NCBI GenBank assembly: GCA_021737905.1 | Contig: JAIPDA010000111.1 | Span: 1-7,530 of the forward strand | Direction of reading: 5' to 3' | Length of the DNA stretch: 7,530 nucleotides | Source: Rhodoferax sp. | GTDB taxonomy: Bacteria; Pseudomonadota; Gammaproteobacteria; Burkholderiales; Burkholderiaceae_C | In this document: one piece after another, positions 1 through 6,416 of the stretch | Layout: each line of letters starts with the position of its first letter | Numbering within the stretch: the first letter of the stretch is position 1 | Notes under the pieces: model-generated | Seen by the model: the letters and a program-made list of their open reading frames with translations, nothing else | What the model was told of the DNA's origin: nothing | Databases searched by the model: none | Program-made: the position numbers and the translations under genes

Positions 1-1191
1 GTGCCCGCGCTCCAGACCGGCCAGAACGGTGTCGTGGTGCTCAGCACCACGCCTTTTTATGCAGAAAGCGGCGGCCAAGTGGGCGACCAGGGGCAGTTGC
101 TGGCGGCGGGTGCTGTGTTCGCGGTGGACGACACGCTCAAAATCAAGTCTGACGTGTTCGGCCACCATGGCACGCTCGCCAGTGGCGCGCTCAAGGTCGG
201 CGACGCTGTCACCGCCAGGGTTGACACCGATGTGCGCGCTGCCACTGTGCGCAACCACAGCGCCACCCACCTGATGCACAAGGCTTTGCGCGAAGTGCTG
301 GGCGAGCATGTGCAGCAAAAAGGCAGCCTGGTCAACGCCGATCGCACGCGCTTTGACTTCACGCACAACACCCCTGTGACCGACGCGCAGATTCGCGAGA
401 TTGAAGCGCTGGTGAATGCTGAAATTCTGGCCAATGCCGCCACCGACGCCGCCGTGATGGGCATCGAAGCGGCCCAAAAAACCGGCGCCATGATGCTGTT
501 CGGCGAGAAGTACGGCGAGACCGTTCGCGTGCTGAGCATCGGTTCCAGTAAAGAACTCTGCGGCGGCACCCATGTGGGTCGCACCGGTGACATCGGCCTG
601 TTCAAGGTGGTGGGCGAAAGCGGCGTAGCCGCGGGCGTGCGCCGCATTGAGGCCGTGACCGGCGCCAACGCACTGACTTATTTGCAGTCGCTGGAAGACA
701 CTGTGCAGGCCGCCGCGTCGTCGCTCAAAGCCAGCCCGAACGAGTTGCAGGGCCGCATCGGCCAGATACTCGAGCAGATGCGCAGCCTGGAAAAAGAAGT
801 TACCGCGCTCAAGGGCAAGCTGGCTTCCAGCCAGGGTGACGAGTTGATGCTGCAAGCCGTTGACGTCAAGGGCCTCAAAGTGCTGGCCGCGCGCCTCGAA
901 GGCGCTGACGCCAAGACCTTGCGCGAGACCATGGACAAGCTCAAAGACAAGCTGAAAACCGCCGTCATCGTGCTGGCCGCAGTTGACGGCGACAAGGTGC
1001 AGATCGCTGCTGGCGTCACCGCTGACAGCACGGGCAAGGTCAAGGCTGGTGAGCTGGTCAACTTTGTGGCTCAGCAGGTGGGCGGCAAGGGCGGCGGCAA
1101 GGCCGACATGGCGATGGCCGGCGGCACCGAGCCCGCCAAGATCGACGCAGCGCTGGCTTCGGTTCAGGCCTGGGTGACAGAGCGGGTTTGA
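1..1191 (+). CDS. alaS: Alanyl-tRNA synthetase, C-terminal part (5' end outside window)
   Basis: AlaRS charges tRNA-Ala in the cytoplasm and hydrolyses mischarged Ser- and Gly-tRNA-Ala. The first base is in frame, and the initial GTG is an internal codon: full bacterial AlaRS is about 870-880 residues, so roughly the first 480 (aminoacylation core and tRNA-recognition domain) lie to the left. What is visible starts with TPFYAESGGQVGD (17-29), the usual entry to the editing domain. The editing-site zinc ligands are present as HSATH (H86, H90) and CGGTH (C187, H191). After residue 225 comes a helical, probably coiled-coil stretch (about 245-275, ending EKEVTALKGKLA). The C-Ala domain follows, with the glycine-rich GGKGGGKADMAMAGG (361-375). 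The reading frame is intact to TGA at 1189-1191. It converges with the permease gene at 1232; the 40-bp gap shows no good terminator. Identity is near certain. Confidence 0.97.
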   Translation: MPALQTGQNGVVVLSTTPFYAESGGQVGDQGQLLAAGAVFAVDDTLKIKSDVFGHHGTLASGALKVGDAVTARVDTDVRAATVRNHSATHLMHKALREVLGEHVQQKGSLVNADRTRFDFTHNTPVTDAQIREIEALVNAEILANAATDAAVMGIEAAQKTGAMMLFGEKYGETVRVLSIGSSKELCGGTHVGRTGDIGLFKVVGESGVAAGVRRIEAVTGANALTYLQSLEDTVQAAASSLKASPNELQGRIGQILEQMRSLEKEVTALKGKLASSQGDELMLQAVDVKGLKVLAARLEGADAKTLRETMDKLKDKLKTAVIVLAAVDGDKVQIAAGVTADSTGKVKAGELVNFVAQQVGGKGGGKADMAMAGGTEPAKIDAALASVQAWVTERV

Positions 1192-1231
1192 CTATTCGCT
1201 GGCTGTAGCCGTTGATTCAGTCGCTGATGGC
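1192..1231. other. Convergent intergenic gap without clear terminator
   Basis: This 40-bp stretch separates the converging stops of alaS and the second permease. The only symmetries are very small (GGCT-gt-AGCC at 1201-1210 and TCAG-tcg-CTGA at 1217-1227) and neither has a following T-run on either strand. No other feature is seen. Confidence 0.6.
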
Positions 1232-2053
1232 CTACGCTGACATCCAGCGGCGGCTGGCAAAACTCAGGGCGTCGACAAGCGCCACCAGCACCAGCATGGC
1301 CAGCAAAATACTGCCTGTTTCACCCATCTGGAACAGGCCCATGTGAAAGGCAAGCATTTGTCCCAAGCCCCCAGCGCCCACCACGCCCAGTACTGCGGCG
1401 GCGCGGATATTGTTTTCCCAGCGGTACAGGGTGTAGCTGGCGAGTTGCGGCAAGATTTGCGGCAGAGTCGCGTACCAAAAAATTTTGGCCTCGCTGATGC
1501 CGCGACAACGCAGCGCCAACGCCGGGCCGGCGCCCGCGTTTTCAATGCTTTCAGCAAACAAGCGGCCCAGCACGCCTGAGGTGTGGAGCGCCAAAGCCAG
1601 CGTACCGGCCAGTGGCCCCAAGCCCGCGCTGATCAGCAGCAGCGCTGCCCACACCAGCTCAGGAATGCTGCGCAGCATATTCAACACCGCGCGGCTGATG
1701 CCGCGCCAGCGGGCTGGGTCGTCCTGGTGGGTTTTGCTGGCCGGCACGGCCAGGGCCAAGCCCAAAATGACCGCCAGCAGTGTGCCCAGTGCGCTCATGG
1801 CCAGCGTTTCCAGCGCAGCCCAAACGAGTTTGGTCAAAAACTGGCTGCTGGTTTCAGGCACCAACAATTCGCCAACAAACTTGCCCATTCGGCGAGCAGC
1901 ATCCACACTGAAGAACTGCGCCCACTTCAGGTCAAGTGTCCAAAAGCTGGCAACTGTGAGGCAGACCAGACCGAACACAAACCAGCATGCCTTGCAGCGC
2001 GCAGCAAACAGCGGCGGCGGCATCTTAGGGGGTGGTACGCGTGACGTTTGCAT
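1232..2053 (-). CDS. phnE: PhnE-type ABC transporter permease, second copy
   Basis: Inner-membrane permease of a phosphonate-type ABC importer, predicted to pair with the permease encoded just upstream. The frame could open at 2104, but that start would lie inside the upstream gene. The ATG at 2053-2051 sits 2 nt after the upstream TGA and gives 273 residues beginning MQTSRVPPP, so it is preferred. Hydrophobic segments are seen at about 22-42, 82-104, 124-148, 150-165, 213-232 and 247-264. The ATPase-coupling (EAA) loop lies at about 168-198 (AESIENAGAGPALALRCRGI, then WYATLPQ). Conserved family blocks are LRSIPELVWA (127-136) and the YRWENNIRAAAVLGVVGAGG run (210-229). These blocks are shared with the upstream permease, so the two are paralogues, but their loops differ clearly. 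It is the last gene of the operon. ABC permease identity is certain; the substrate is not shown by sequence. Confidence 0.92.
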   Translation of the reverse strand: MQTSRVPPPKMPPPLFAARCKACWFVFGLVCLTVASFWTLDLKWAQFFSVDAARRMGKFVGELLVPETSSQFLTKLVWAALETLAMSALGTLLAVILGLALAVPASKTHQDDPARWRGISRAVLNMLRSIPELVWAALLLISAGLGPLAGTLALALHTSGVLGRLFAESIENAGAGPALALRCRGISEAKIFWYATLPQILPQLASYTLYRWENNIRAAAVLGVVGAGGLGQMLAFHMGLFQMGETGSILLAMLVLVALVDALSFASRRWMSA

Positions 2054-2055
2054 GC

Positions 2056-2904
2056 TCAGCCCAGCTCTTGACGCAACCAAGCGCTGGTGGCATCTGCCAG
2101 CCACACCAGCAACATAAAAACAATCAGCATGGTGGCGACTTCAGAACCATTGAACATCTTCATCGACGCGTCCATTTGCTGACCCAAGCCACCTGCGCCC
2201 ACAAAACCCAGCACGGCCGACGAACGGATGGCGCACTCCCAGCGGTACACCGAATAGCTGGTCAACTCTGCAGCGTTTTGTGGCAGCAGGCCGTAAAAAA
2301 ACGCTTGCAGGCGCCCCGCGCCGTTGCGCAGCAAACTCTGCGTGACTTGCGCATCGCCGCTTTCCAGAATTTCGGCATAGACCTTGCCCAACATACCGCC
2401 GTAGGTCAGCGCAATCGCGATCACGCCCGCCGTTGGCCCCAGGCCCACCACCCGCACAAATACCAGCGCCCAAATTAATTCTGGGACGCTGCGCAGCACC
2501 ACCATGACCCAGCGCAGCAGTGTGCGCAACGCCGCGGGAAGCCTGTTCATCTTGCCGGTTAACGCGGACACCGACAAAACCCGCACCGACAGCAGCGCCA
2601 GCGGCACGGCCAGCACCAGTGCCAGCGCTATACCGGCGGTGGCAATGGCAACCGTGCGCCAGGTTTCCTTGGCGACCAGCAGTAAAAATTCACCTTCTAT
2701 TTTGGGCGGAAAGAAGTCACCTAAAAACTTCAAGGTCGGCTTTAAATTGCTGGCCTCAAACAGTGTCCAGACCTTGAATTCAGTCAGTACAAGCGCAGGC
2801 CACAGCAGTGCCGCGCCAGCCACCAGCCAGAACAGGCGGCCCATCCAGGCCGGGTCGCGCTTGGAGGGTTCGCGCTGGGGGTTTCGCGAAAGCACCGTCT
2901 GCAT
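2056..2904 (-). CDS. phnE: PhnE-type ABC transporter permease, first copy
   Basis: Membrane subunit of the same importer, 282 residues. The N-terminal tail is basic and cytoplasmic (MQTVLSRNPQREPSKRDP). Hydrophobic segments follow at about 22-41, 83-106, 131-155, 158-173, 223-240 and 255-270. The EAA coupling loop is at about 178-208 (EILESGDAQVTQSLLRNGAG, then FFYGLLPQ). LRSVPELIWALVF (137-149) and the YRWECAIRSSAVLGFVGAGG run (220-239) are the PhnE-family signatures. Its ATG shares one base with the stop of the upstream ATPase gene (TGATG, 2906-2902), a common arrangement for translational coupling. The next permease starts 2 nt after its TGA. Two distinct permease genes suggest a heterodimeric channel, whereas many phosphonate importers use one PhnE as a homodimer. 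Frame intact. Confidence 0.93.
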   Translation of the reverse strand: MQTVLSRNPQREPSKRDPAWMGRLFWLVAGAALLWPALVLTEFKVWTLFEASNLKPTLKFLGDFFPPKIEGEFLLLVAKETWRTVAIATAGIALALVLAVPLALLSVRVLSVSALTGKMNRLPAALRTLLRWVMVVLRSVPELIWALVFVRVVGLGPTAGVIAIALTYGGMLGKVYAEILESGDAQVTQSLLRNGAGRLQAFFYGLLPQNAAELTSYSVYRWECAIRSSAVLGFVGAGGLGQQMDASMKMFNGSEVATMLIVFMLLVWLADATSAWLRQELG

Positions 2905-3737
2905 CAGCGGCAGTGCATTGCTGCAGGAACTGACGGCGCATCGGGCACATGATCAGCCGCCACTGGCGGCCCGTCGAGCTCATGCAAGTGCTGCGCGTAC
3001 AAGTCATGCAGGTGCTGGGGTGAAACTTGTGCAGCAGGCAGATCAAAAACAAGCTGACCATCGCGCATGCCAATGATGCGCGGAAATGAGCGCAGAGCCA
3101 TGTCAACGTGGTGCAAGGTCGCCACCAGCGTTGCGCCGCGCTCGGCCGCGATATCGGTCAGTGCTTGGATGGCCTGCTCACTGCGCGCTGGATCCAGCGC
3201 TGACAGCGGCTCGTCAACCAGCAGCAACTGCGCGTTCGACGCCAAAATGCGCGCCAGCCCGACACGTTGCCGCTCACCGCCCGACAAGCGGTCAACCCGC
3301 TCGAAAAGCTTGTCAGCCAAATCAAACCTGGCCAGGGCTGCATCAGCCGTTTCAATATGCTTGGGATAAAACAGGTTGCGAAGGCTCGCCCATATACCCA
3401 TTTGCGGCAAAAGTCCCGCCAGCACCGCCGTGACCACACGCTGGCGCGGCGGCAAAGGTGGCACTTGCGGGGCCAAAAATAAGCTCGCCCGCAACTTTTG
3501 AAGCCCGCGGATAGTTAAACCCCAGGGGTCCACGTCGCCCAGCTTGAGCGACCCCGTCGTGGGTTTTAATGCGCAAGCAGTCAATTGCAGCAAGGTGGTT
3601 TTGCCCGCGCCGGACGGACCAATGATGGCCACTTGCTCGCCTGACTGCACTTTCAAAGAGACATGCCGCAGCGCATCTGGCACATTGCCTTTGGCTGCGG
3701 GATGGCGCGCCGATACATCGGCCAGAAGAACCTGCAC
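2904..3737 (-). CDS. phnC: PhnC-type ABC transporter ATP-binding protein
   Basis: Cytoplasmic ATPase that powers the importer, 277 residues. All nucleotide-binding motifs are present in order: Walker A GPSGAGKTT (40-48), Q-loop Gln at 91 (FLAPQ), signature LSGGERQRVGLAR (151-163), Walker B LLLVDEP (171-177, catalytic Glu 176), D-loop SALD (179-182) and H-loop TLHH (207-210). The start is GTG at 3737-3735, 29 nt after the binding-protein stop. I see no strong Shine-Dalgarno, but beginning at MQVLLADVS fits the family and no in-frame ATG offers a better start. The C-terminal tail after about residue 240 is His-rich; HLHDLYAQHLHEL is encoded by a 14-bp direct repeat (2980-2993 and 3004-3017, one mismatch, offset 24 bp), which looks like a small in-frame duplication. 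Family is clear from the partner genes; substrate is not determined by this subunit. Confidence 0.94.
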   Translation of the reverse strand: MQVLLADVSARHPAAKGNVPDALRHVSLKVQSGEQVAIIGPSGAGKTTLLQLTACALKPTTGSLKLGDVDPWGLTIRGLQKLRASLFLAPQVPPLPPRQRVVTAVLAGLLPQMGIWASLRNLFYPKHIETADAALARFDLADKLFERVDRLSGGERQRVGLARILASNAQLLLVDEPLSALDPARSEQAIQALTDIAAERGATLVATLHHVDMALRSFPRIIGMRDGQLVFDLPAAQVSPQHLHDLYAQHLHELDGPPVAADHVPDAPSVPAAMHCR

Positions 3738-3766
3738 CTTGCTAATCAGTCTGTGGACGGGTCTGT

Positions 3767-4645
3767 TTATTTCAGCAAGCCAGCGCTGCGGGCAGCGGCT
3801 TCGATGCCGCGGTAGTTCTCGGGCACTGTGGCTATGTATTTGCTCGCACGGTTCAAATCTAAAATTTCTTTGCCTTCAGGTGTCTTGGGGTCTATGTCCA
3901 GCAGCGCTTTTTTAACGCGTTCGCGTTGGGCAGCTGGCATGTCTGCGTGCACTGACCAGTTGTAGTTGAAGTAACCCGGCGTGGTGAAGAACACCACCGC
4001 GTCTTTGTCTGACACTTTGCCTTCTTTCACAAACTTGTTCCAAACGGTGATGTCAAGCGCAGCAGCGTCAACCTTGCCGCTGACAACAGAGGCAATGGTG
4101 GCGTCGTGCGCGCCCGAATAAGCTACGCGCTTGAAGTCTTTGTCAGGGTCAATTTTGGCGTCGAGCAAAAAGCTGCGCGGCATCAAATGCCCAGACGTCG
4201 AGGATTGCGAACCAAAACTGACCTGTTTACCTTTGAGGTCAGCCAGCGTTTTGATGCCTGAGCCAGGTTTGGTGATGAACACGGATTGAAACTTGGTGTC
4301 TTCTTCGCGCTGGGCAATCGGCACAATTTTGCCGCCTGAACGCACGCTGGCCTGCACAAAGGTAAAGCCGCCAAACCAGACCATGTCGACCTGCTTGTTG
4401 ACCAGCGCTTCTACGGCAGCGGGGTAGTCAGACACAGGAATGAACTCCACTTTTTGACCCAGCTTGCTCTCCAGGTATTTCACAATCGGGCCGAACTTGC
4501 GGGTCTGCTCAGTGGCCGCTTCTTCGGGGATAGTGGTGACGCGAAAAACAGTTTGCGCGTACGAGGCACTTGTCAAAGCGCTTGCTGCCGTTAAAGCGGC
4601 GATGCCCAGCAATGATTTGATGTTTTGAAAAGAAAAATAAGCCAT
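3767..4645 (-). CDS. phnD: Periplasmic substrate-binding protein, PhnD-like (possible oxyanion/selenate-type family)
   Basis: Secreted solute receptor of the importer, 292 residues. MAYFSFQNIKSLLGIAALTA with following residues to SYA (28-30) is a Sec signal peptide with probable cleavage after A30; no lipobox Cys is seen. The mature part has the phosphonate-binding (PhnD) fold pattern: FRVTTIPEEA (34-43), DMVWFGGFTFVQA (87-99), SFGSQSSTSGHLMP (143-156), YSGAHDATIASV (176-187) and KVDAAALD (191-198). The STSG loop, His180 and Asp198 match positions used for phosphoryl-oxyanion binding in PhnD relatives. The FGGFTF loop lacks the Tyr often found there. From memory, a group with this WFGGFTFVQA block is annotated as putative selenate ABC-transporter binding proteins, a label based on gene context rather than biochemistry. 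It is first in the operon; ATG at 4645-4643 with only a weak ribosome site. Binding-protein call is firm, substrate uncertain. Confidence 0.88.
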   Translation of the reverse strand: MAYFSFQNIKSLLGIAALTAASALTSASYAQTVFRVTTIPEEAATEQTRKFGPIVKYLESKLGQKVEFIPVSDYPAAVEALVNKQVDMVWFGGFTFVQASVRSGGKIVPIAQREEDTKFQSVFITKPGSGIKTLADLKGKQVSFGSQSSTSGHLMPRSFLLDAKIDPDKDFKRVAYSGAHDATIASVVSGKVDAAALDITVWNKFVKEGKVSDKDAVVFFTTPGYFNYNWSVHADMPAAQRERVKKALLDIDPKTPEGKEILDLNRASKYIATVPENYRGIEAAARSAGLLK

Positions 4646-4784
4646 GTTGGGGTGCTTTCTGGGCAGGGAAGGATTGAGAAGGCTTGGACAGGATGCAATC
4701 CACTATTTTCGCTGAAAGACAAGGCGCTTTCTCAATGATGCGAAATAACCATAGAACCCCTTGTCAGCGCATTTTCAAAGCCTG
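4646..4784 (-). promoter_or_regulatory. Upstream region of the transporter operon, with a weak promoter candidate
   Basis: This 139-bp gap between the binding-protein start and the pseudouridine synthase stop must contain the operon promoter if there is a dedicated one. On the minus strand the best sigma70-like pair I find is TTGAAA (4778-4773) and TATGGT (4753-4748) with a 19-bp spacer, which is longer than ideal. The TTGAAA lies inside the left arm of the 14-bp inverted repeat described separately. Shorter symmetric sequences are also present: GGATgcaATCC (4691-4701) and GAAAG/CTTTC with an 8-nt loop (4714-4731). No recognisable riboswitch or Pho box was seen by eye. The promoter assignment is tentative. 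Confidence 0.3.
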
Positions 4785-4815
4785 TCACGCCAGCGTGCGC
4801 TGGCTTTGAAAATGC
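4769..4815. repeat. Perfect 14-bp inverted repeat straddling a gene end
   Basis: GCATTTTCAAAGCC (4769-4782) is exactly reverse-complementary to GGCTTTGAAAATGC (4802-4815), with 19 nt between. The right arm and most of the loop are the last codons of the pseudouridine synthase gene (its TGA is 4787-4785); the left arm is intergenic. A second hairpin, GCCAGC-gtgc-GCTGGC (4789-4804), lies in the loop and competes for three bases of the right arm. As RNA from the minus strand it could form a long stem at the 3' end of the pseudouridine synthase message, but no U-run follows, so it is not a classical intrinsic terminator. As DNA it could be an operator or cruciform beside the transporter promoter. 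The structure is certain, the role is not. Confidence 0.85.
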
Positions 4816-5684
4816 CGCGCTTGGCCAGTTATCGGGTCGGTAAACGCAATCGATTTGGCAAGCAATTGCAGCGGCAAGCGGTAGTCGTCATCGGGCGTCT
4901 CGGCCACAGGCGGGTACATCCGGTCATTCAAAATCGGCAAGCCCAGGGCGTTCATGTGCACGCGCAACTGGTGTTTTTTACCCGTGACCGGGCTCAGTGC
5001 GTACCTGGCCAGGTCGCCATTTTTTTCAATCACATCCATATGGGTTTCGCTGTTGGGCTGGCCCGGCACTTCGCGCTGCCTGAAGAATGGCTCGTCTTCA
5101 ATGATCCGGCTTTTGCGGGTGATCGGCCAGGTCAAATCTTGCCGCCAGGGTGCGATGGCCTCGTAGTGCTTGCTCACCGCATGGTCTCTGAACATGGCCT
5201 GATAGGCATTGCGCTCATCCGGCTGCGTGCTGAACAGTACCAGCCCGGCGGTTTCGCGGTCAATGCGGTGAATCGGAATCAAGGTGTCAATGCCAAGCCG
5301 CTTTTTGAGCCGCACCAGCAGGGTTTCTTGCAGGTATTGGCCCGAGGGCGTGACGGGCAGAAAGTGCGGTTTGTCGGCCACGACCAGATGGTCGTCCTGG
5401 TACAGCACAGCCTCTTCAAACGGAATGCGCGCCTCCACATCAACGGCGCGGTAGTAGTAAATGCGCATAGGGCCGGGATAAGGCCGCTCTGGGGTGACCA
5501 GCCCCCCGAATTCGTCTATCACCAGCTGGTGAGCCATGCGCTCAAGCCACACCTCACGGCTGATGGCGGGAAAGCGCTCAACCAGAAAATCAGTGATGGT
5601 GCGCCAATTGCCTGCGGGCAGGCCGACGCAGCTCGGGCCTACGCCATTTTTTGTGGGCAGGCCGTGCACAGGCAACTGGCTCAC
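4785..5684 (-). CDS. RluA-family pseudouridine synthase
   Basis: Cytoplasmic enzyme predicted to isomerise uridine to pseudouridine in rRNA or tRNA, 299 residues. The central family block is ADKPHFLPVTPSG (103-115), then the catalytic motif HRIDRETAGLVLFS (139-152) with catalytic Asp142. The C-terminal block is SPVTGKKHQLRVHMNALGLP (227-246), then NDRMYP. The N-terminal 90 residues include a region like the short RNA-binding start of RluA relatives (WRTITDFLVERFPAISREVW), followed by YYYRAVDVEARIPF. The start is GTG at 5684-5682, supported by a Shine-Dalgarno AGGTGA at 5695-5690 that overlaps the stop of trmB. It is the last gene of the gluQ-trmB group, 9 nt after trmB. The exact target uridine (RluA-like 23S 746/tRNA 32, or RluC/RluD-like) cannot be read from the motifs, so no symbol is given. 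Confidence 0.9.
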   Translation of the reverse strand: MSQLPVHGLPTKNGVGPSCVGLPAGNWRTITDFLVERFPAISREVWLERMAHQLVIDEFGGLVTPERPYPGPMRIYYYRAVDVEARIPFEEAVLYQDDHLVVADKPHFLPVTPSGQYLQETLLVRLKKRLGIDTLIPIHRIDRETAGLVLFSTQPDERNAYQAMFRDHAVSKHYEAIAPWRQDLTWPITRKSRIIEDEPFFRQREVPGQPNSETHMDVIEKNGDLARYALSPVTGKKHQLRVHMNALGLPILNDRMYPPVAETPDDDYRLPLQLLAKSIAFTDPITGQARHFQSQRTLA

Positions 5685-5697
5685 CTAGTTCACCTAG
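5681..5697 (-). promoter_or_regulatory. Ribosome-binding site and 9-bp tandem duplication at trmB/pseudouridine synthase junction
   Basis: On the minus strand the junction reads CTAGGTGAACTAGGTGA (5697-5681): the 8-mer CTAGGTGA twice, 9 bp apart. The TAG of the first copy (5696-5694) is the trmB stop, and its AGGTGA (5695-5690) is the Shine-Dalgarno for the GTG start in the second copy (5684-5682), 5 nt away. The GTG in the first copy (5693-5691) opens only GTG-AAC-TAG, so it cannot be the gene start. This fixes the start of the downstream gene and suggests coupled translation. Confidence 0.7.
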
Positions 5698-6407
5698 ACA
5701 CGCGTGAACACCAGGTCCCACACGCTGTGGCCGAGCTTGAGGCCGCGGTTTTCAAACTTGGTGAGGGGCCGGTAGTCGGGTTTGGGCGCGTAGCCGCCGG
5801 CCTCAAGCCTTGCGGTGTTGCGCAGCAGCGGCTCTGCGCTGAGCACTGCCAGAATTTGTTGGGCATACGGCGCCCAGTCGGTGGCGCAATGCAGGTAGCC
5901 GCCGGGTTTCAGGCGGGCGGCCAGCTTGGCGATCAGCGGCGGCTGGATCAGGCGGCGTTTGTTGTGCTTGGTCTTGTGCCAGGGGTCGGGGAAAAAGATG
6001 TGTGCGCCGTCCAGGCTGTCCAGCGGCAGCATGTGGTCAATCACCTCGACCGCGTCATGCTGCAGGATGCGAATATTGGTCAGCGACTGCTCGGCCACGC
6101 GCTTGAGCAGCGCGCCCACGCCCGGCGTGTGAACCTCGCAGCACAGAAAGTTGTCTTGCGGCCGCAGCGCGGCAATTTGCGCGGTGGCTTCGCCCATGCC
6201 AAAGCCGATCTCCAGAATGGTCGGCGCCTGGCGCTCGAAGCTGGCCGCAAAGTCCAGGGGCTGCGCAGTGTAGGGCAGCAAAAAGCGCGGTCCGACATCG
6301 CTGAATGCTTTGGCTTGACCGGCGGTGGTACGACCGGCGCGCAGCACAAAACTGCGGACAGTGCGCATAAATGGCTGTGGGTCGGGTGGGAGGGTGGAAT
6401 CGTTCAC
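5694..6407 (-). CDS. trmB: tRNA (guanine-N7-)-methyltransferase
   Basis: Methylates G46 in the variable loop of many tRNAs using S-adenosylmethionine; cytoplasmic. The 237 residues match the usual length (about 239 in E. coli). The SAM-binding motif is EIGFGMGEA (66-74), with acidic E91 and D118 following the expected strand ends. The family-specific tRNA and catalytic block is FFPDPWHKTKHNKRRLIQPP (138-157), followed by TDW (176-178) and the C-terminal TKFENRGLKLGHSVWDLVF (216-234). The start taken is GTG at 6407-6405, 9 nt after the gluQ stop. A Met at residue 14 (6368) is an alternative that would drop a proline-rich tail without conserved residues; neither has a clear ribosome site. It is followed after 9 nt by the pseudouridine synthase gene. 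Confidence 0.96.
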   Translation of the reverse strand: MNDSTLPPDPQPFMRTVRSFVLRAGRTTAGQAKAFSDVGPRFLLPYTAQPLDFAASFERQAPTILEIGFGMGEATAQIAALRPQDNFLCCEVHTPGVGALLKRVAEQSLTNIRILQHDAVEVIDHMLPLDSLDGAHIFFPDPWHKTKHNKRRLIQPPLIAKLAARLKPGGYLHCATDWAPYAQQILAVLSAEPLLRNTARLEAGGYAPKPDYRPLTKFENRGLKLGHSVWDLVFTRV

Positions 6408-6416
6408 CGAGGGATT

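Noticed and set aside
1192..1231. Bidirectional terminator between convergent genes
   Set aside because: Only 4-bp symmetries are present and there is no T-run.
2054..2104. Upstream start for the second permease at 2104
   Set aside because: It would overlap the first permease by 49 nt and add 17 residues with no family resemblance; the ATG at 2053 follows the upstream stop by 2 nt.
1485..2117. Plus-strand frame opposite the second permease (and other antisense frames at 57-668, 2504-3076, 3544-3915)
   Set aside because: Each lies opposite a well-supported gene, has no recognisable motif, and is explained by codon bias.
4769..4815. Classical rho-independent terminator
   Set aside because: The stem is long and perfect, but no T-run follows on either strand; the downstream minus-strand sequence is GCTGACAAGG.
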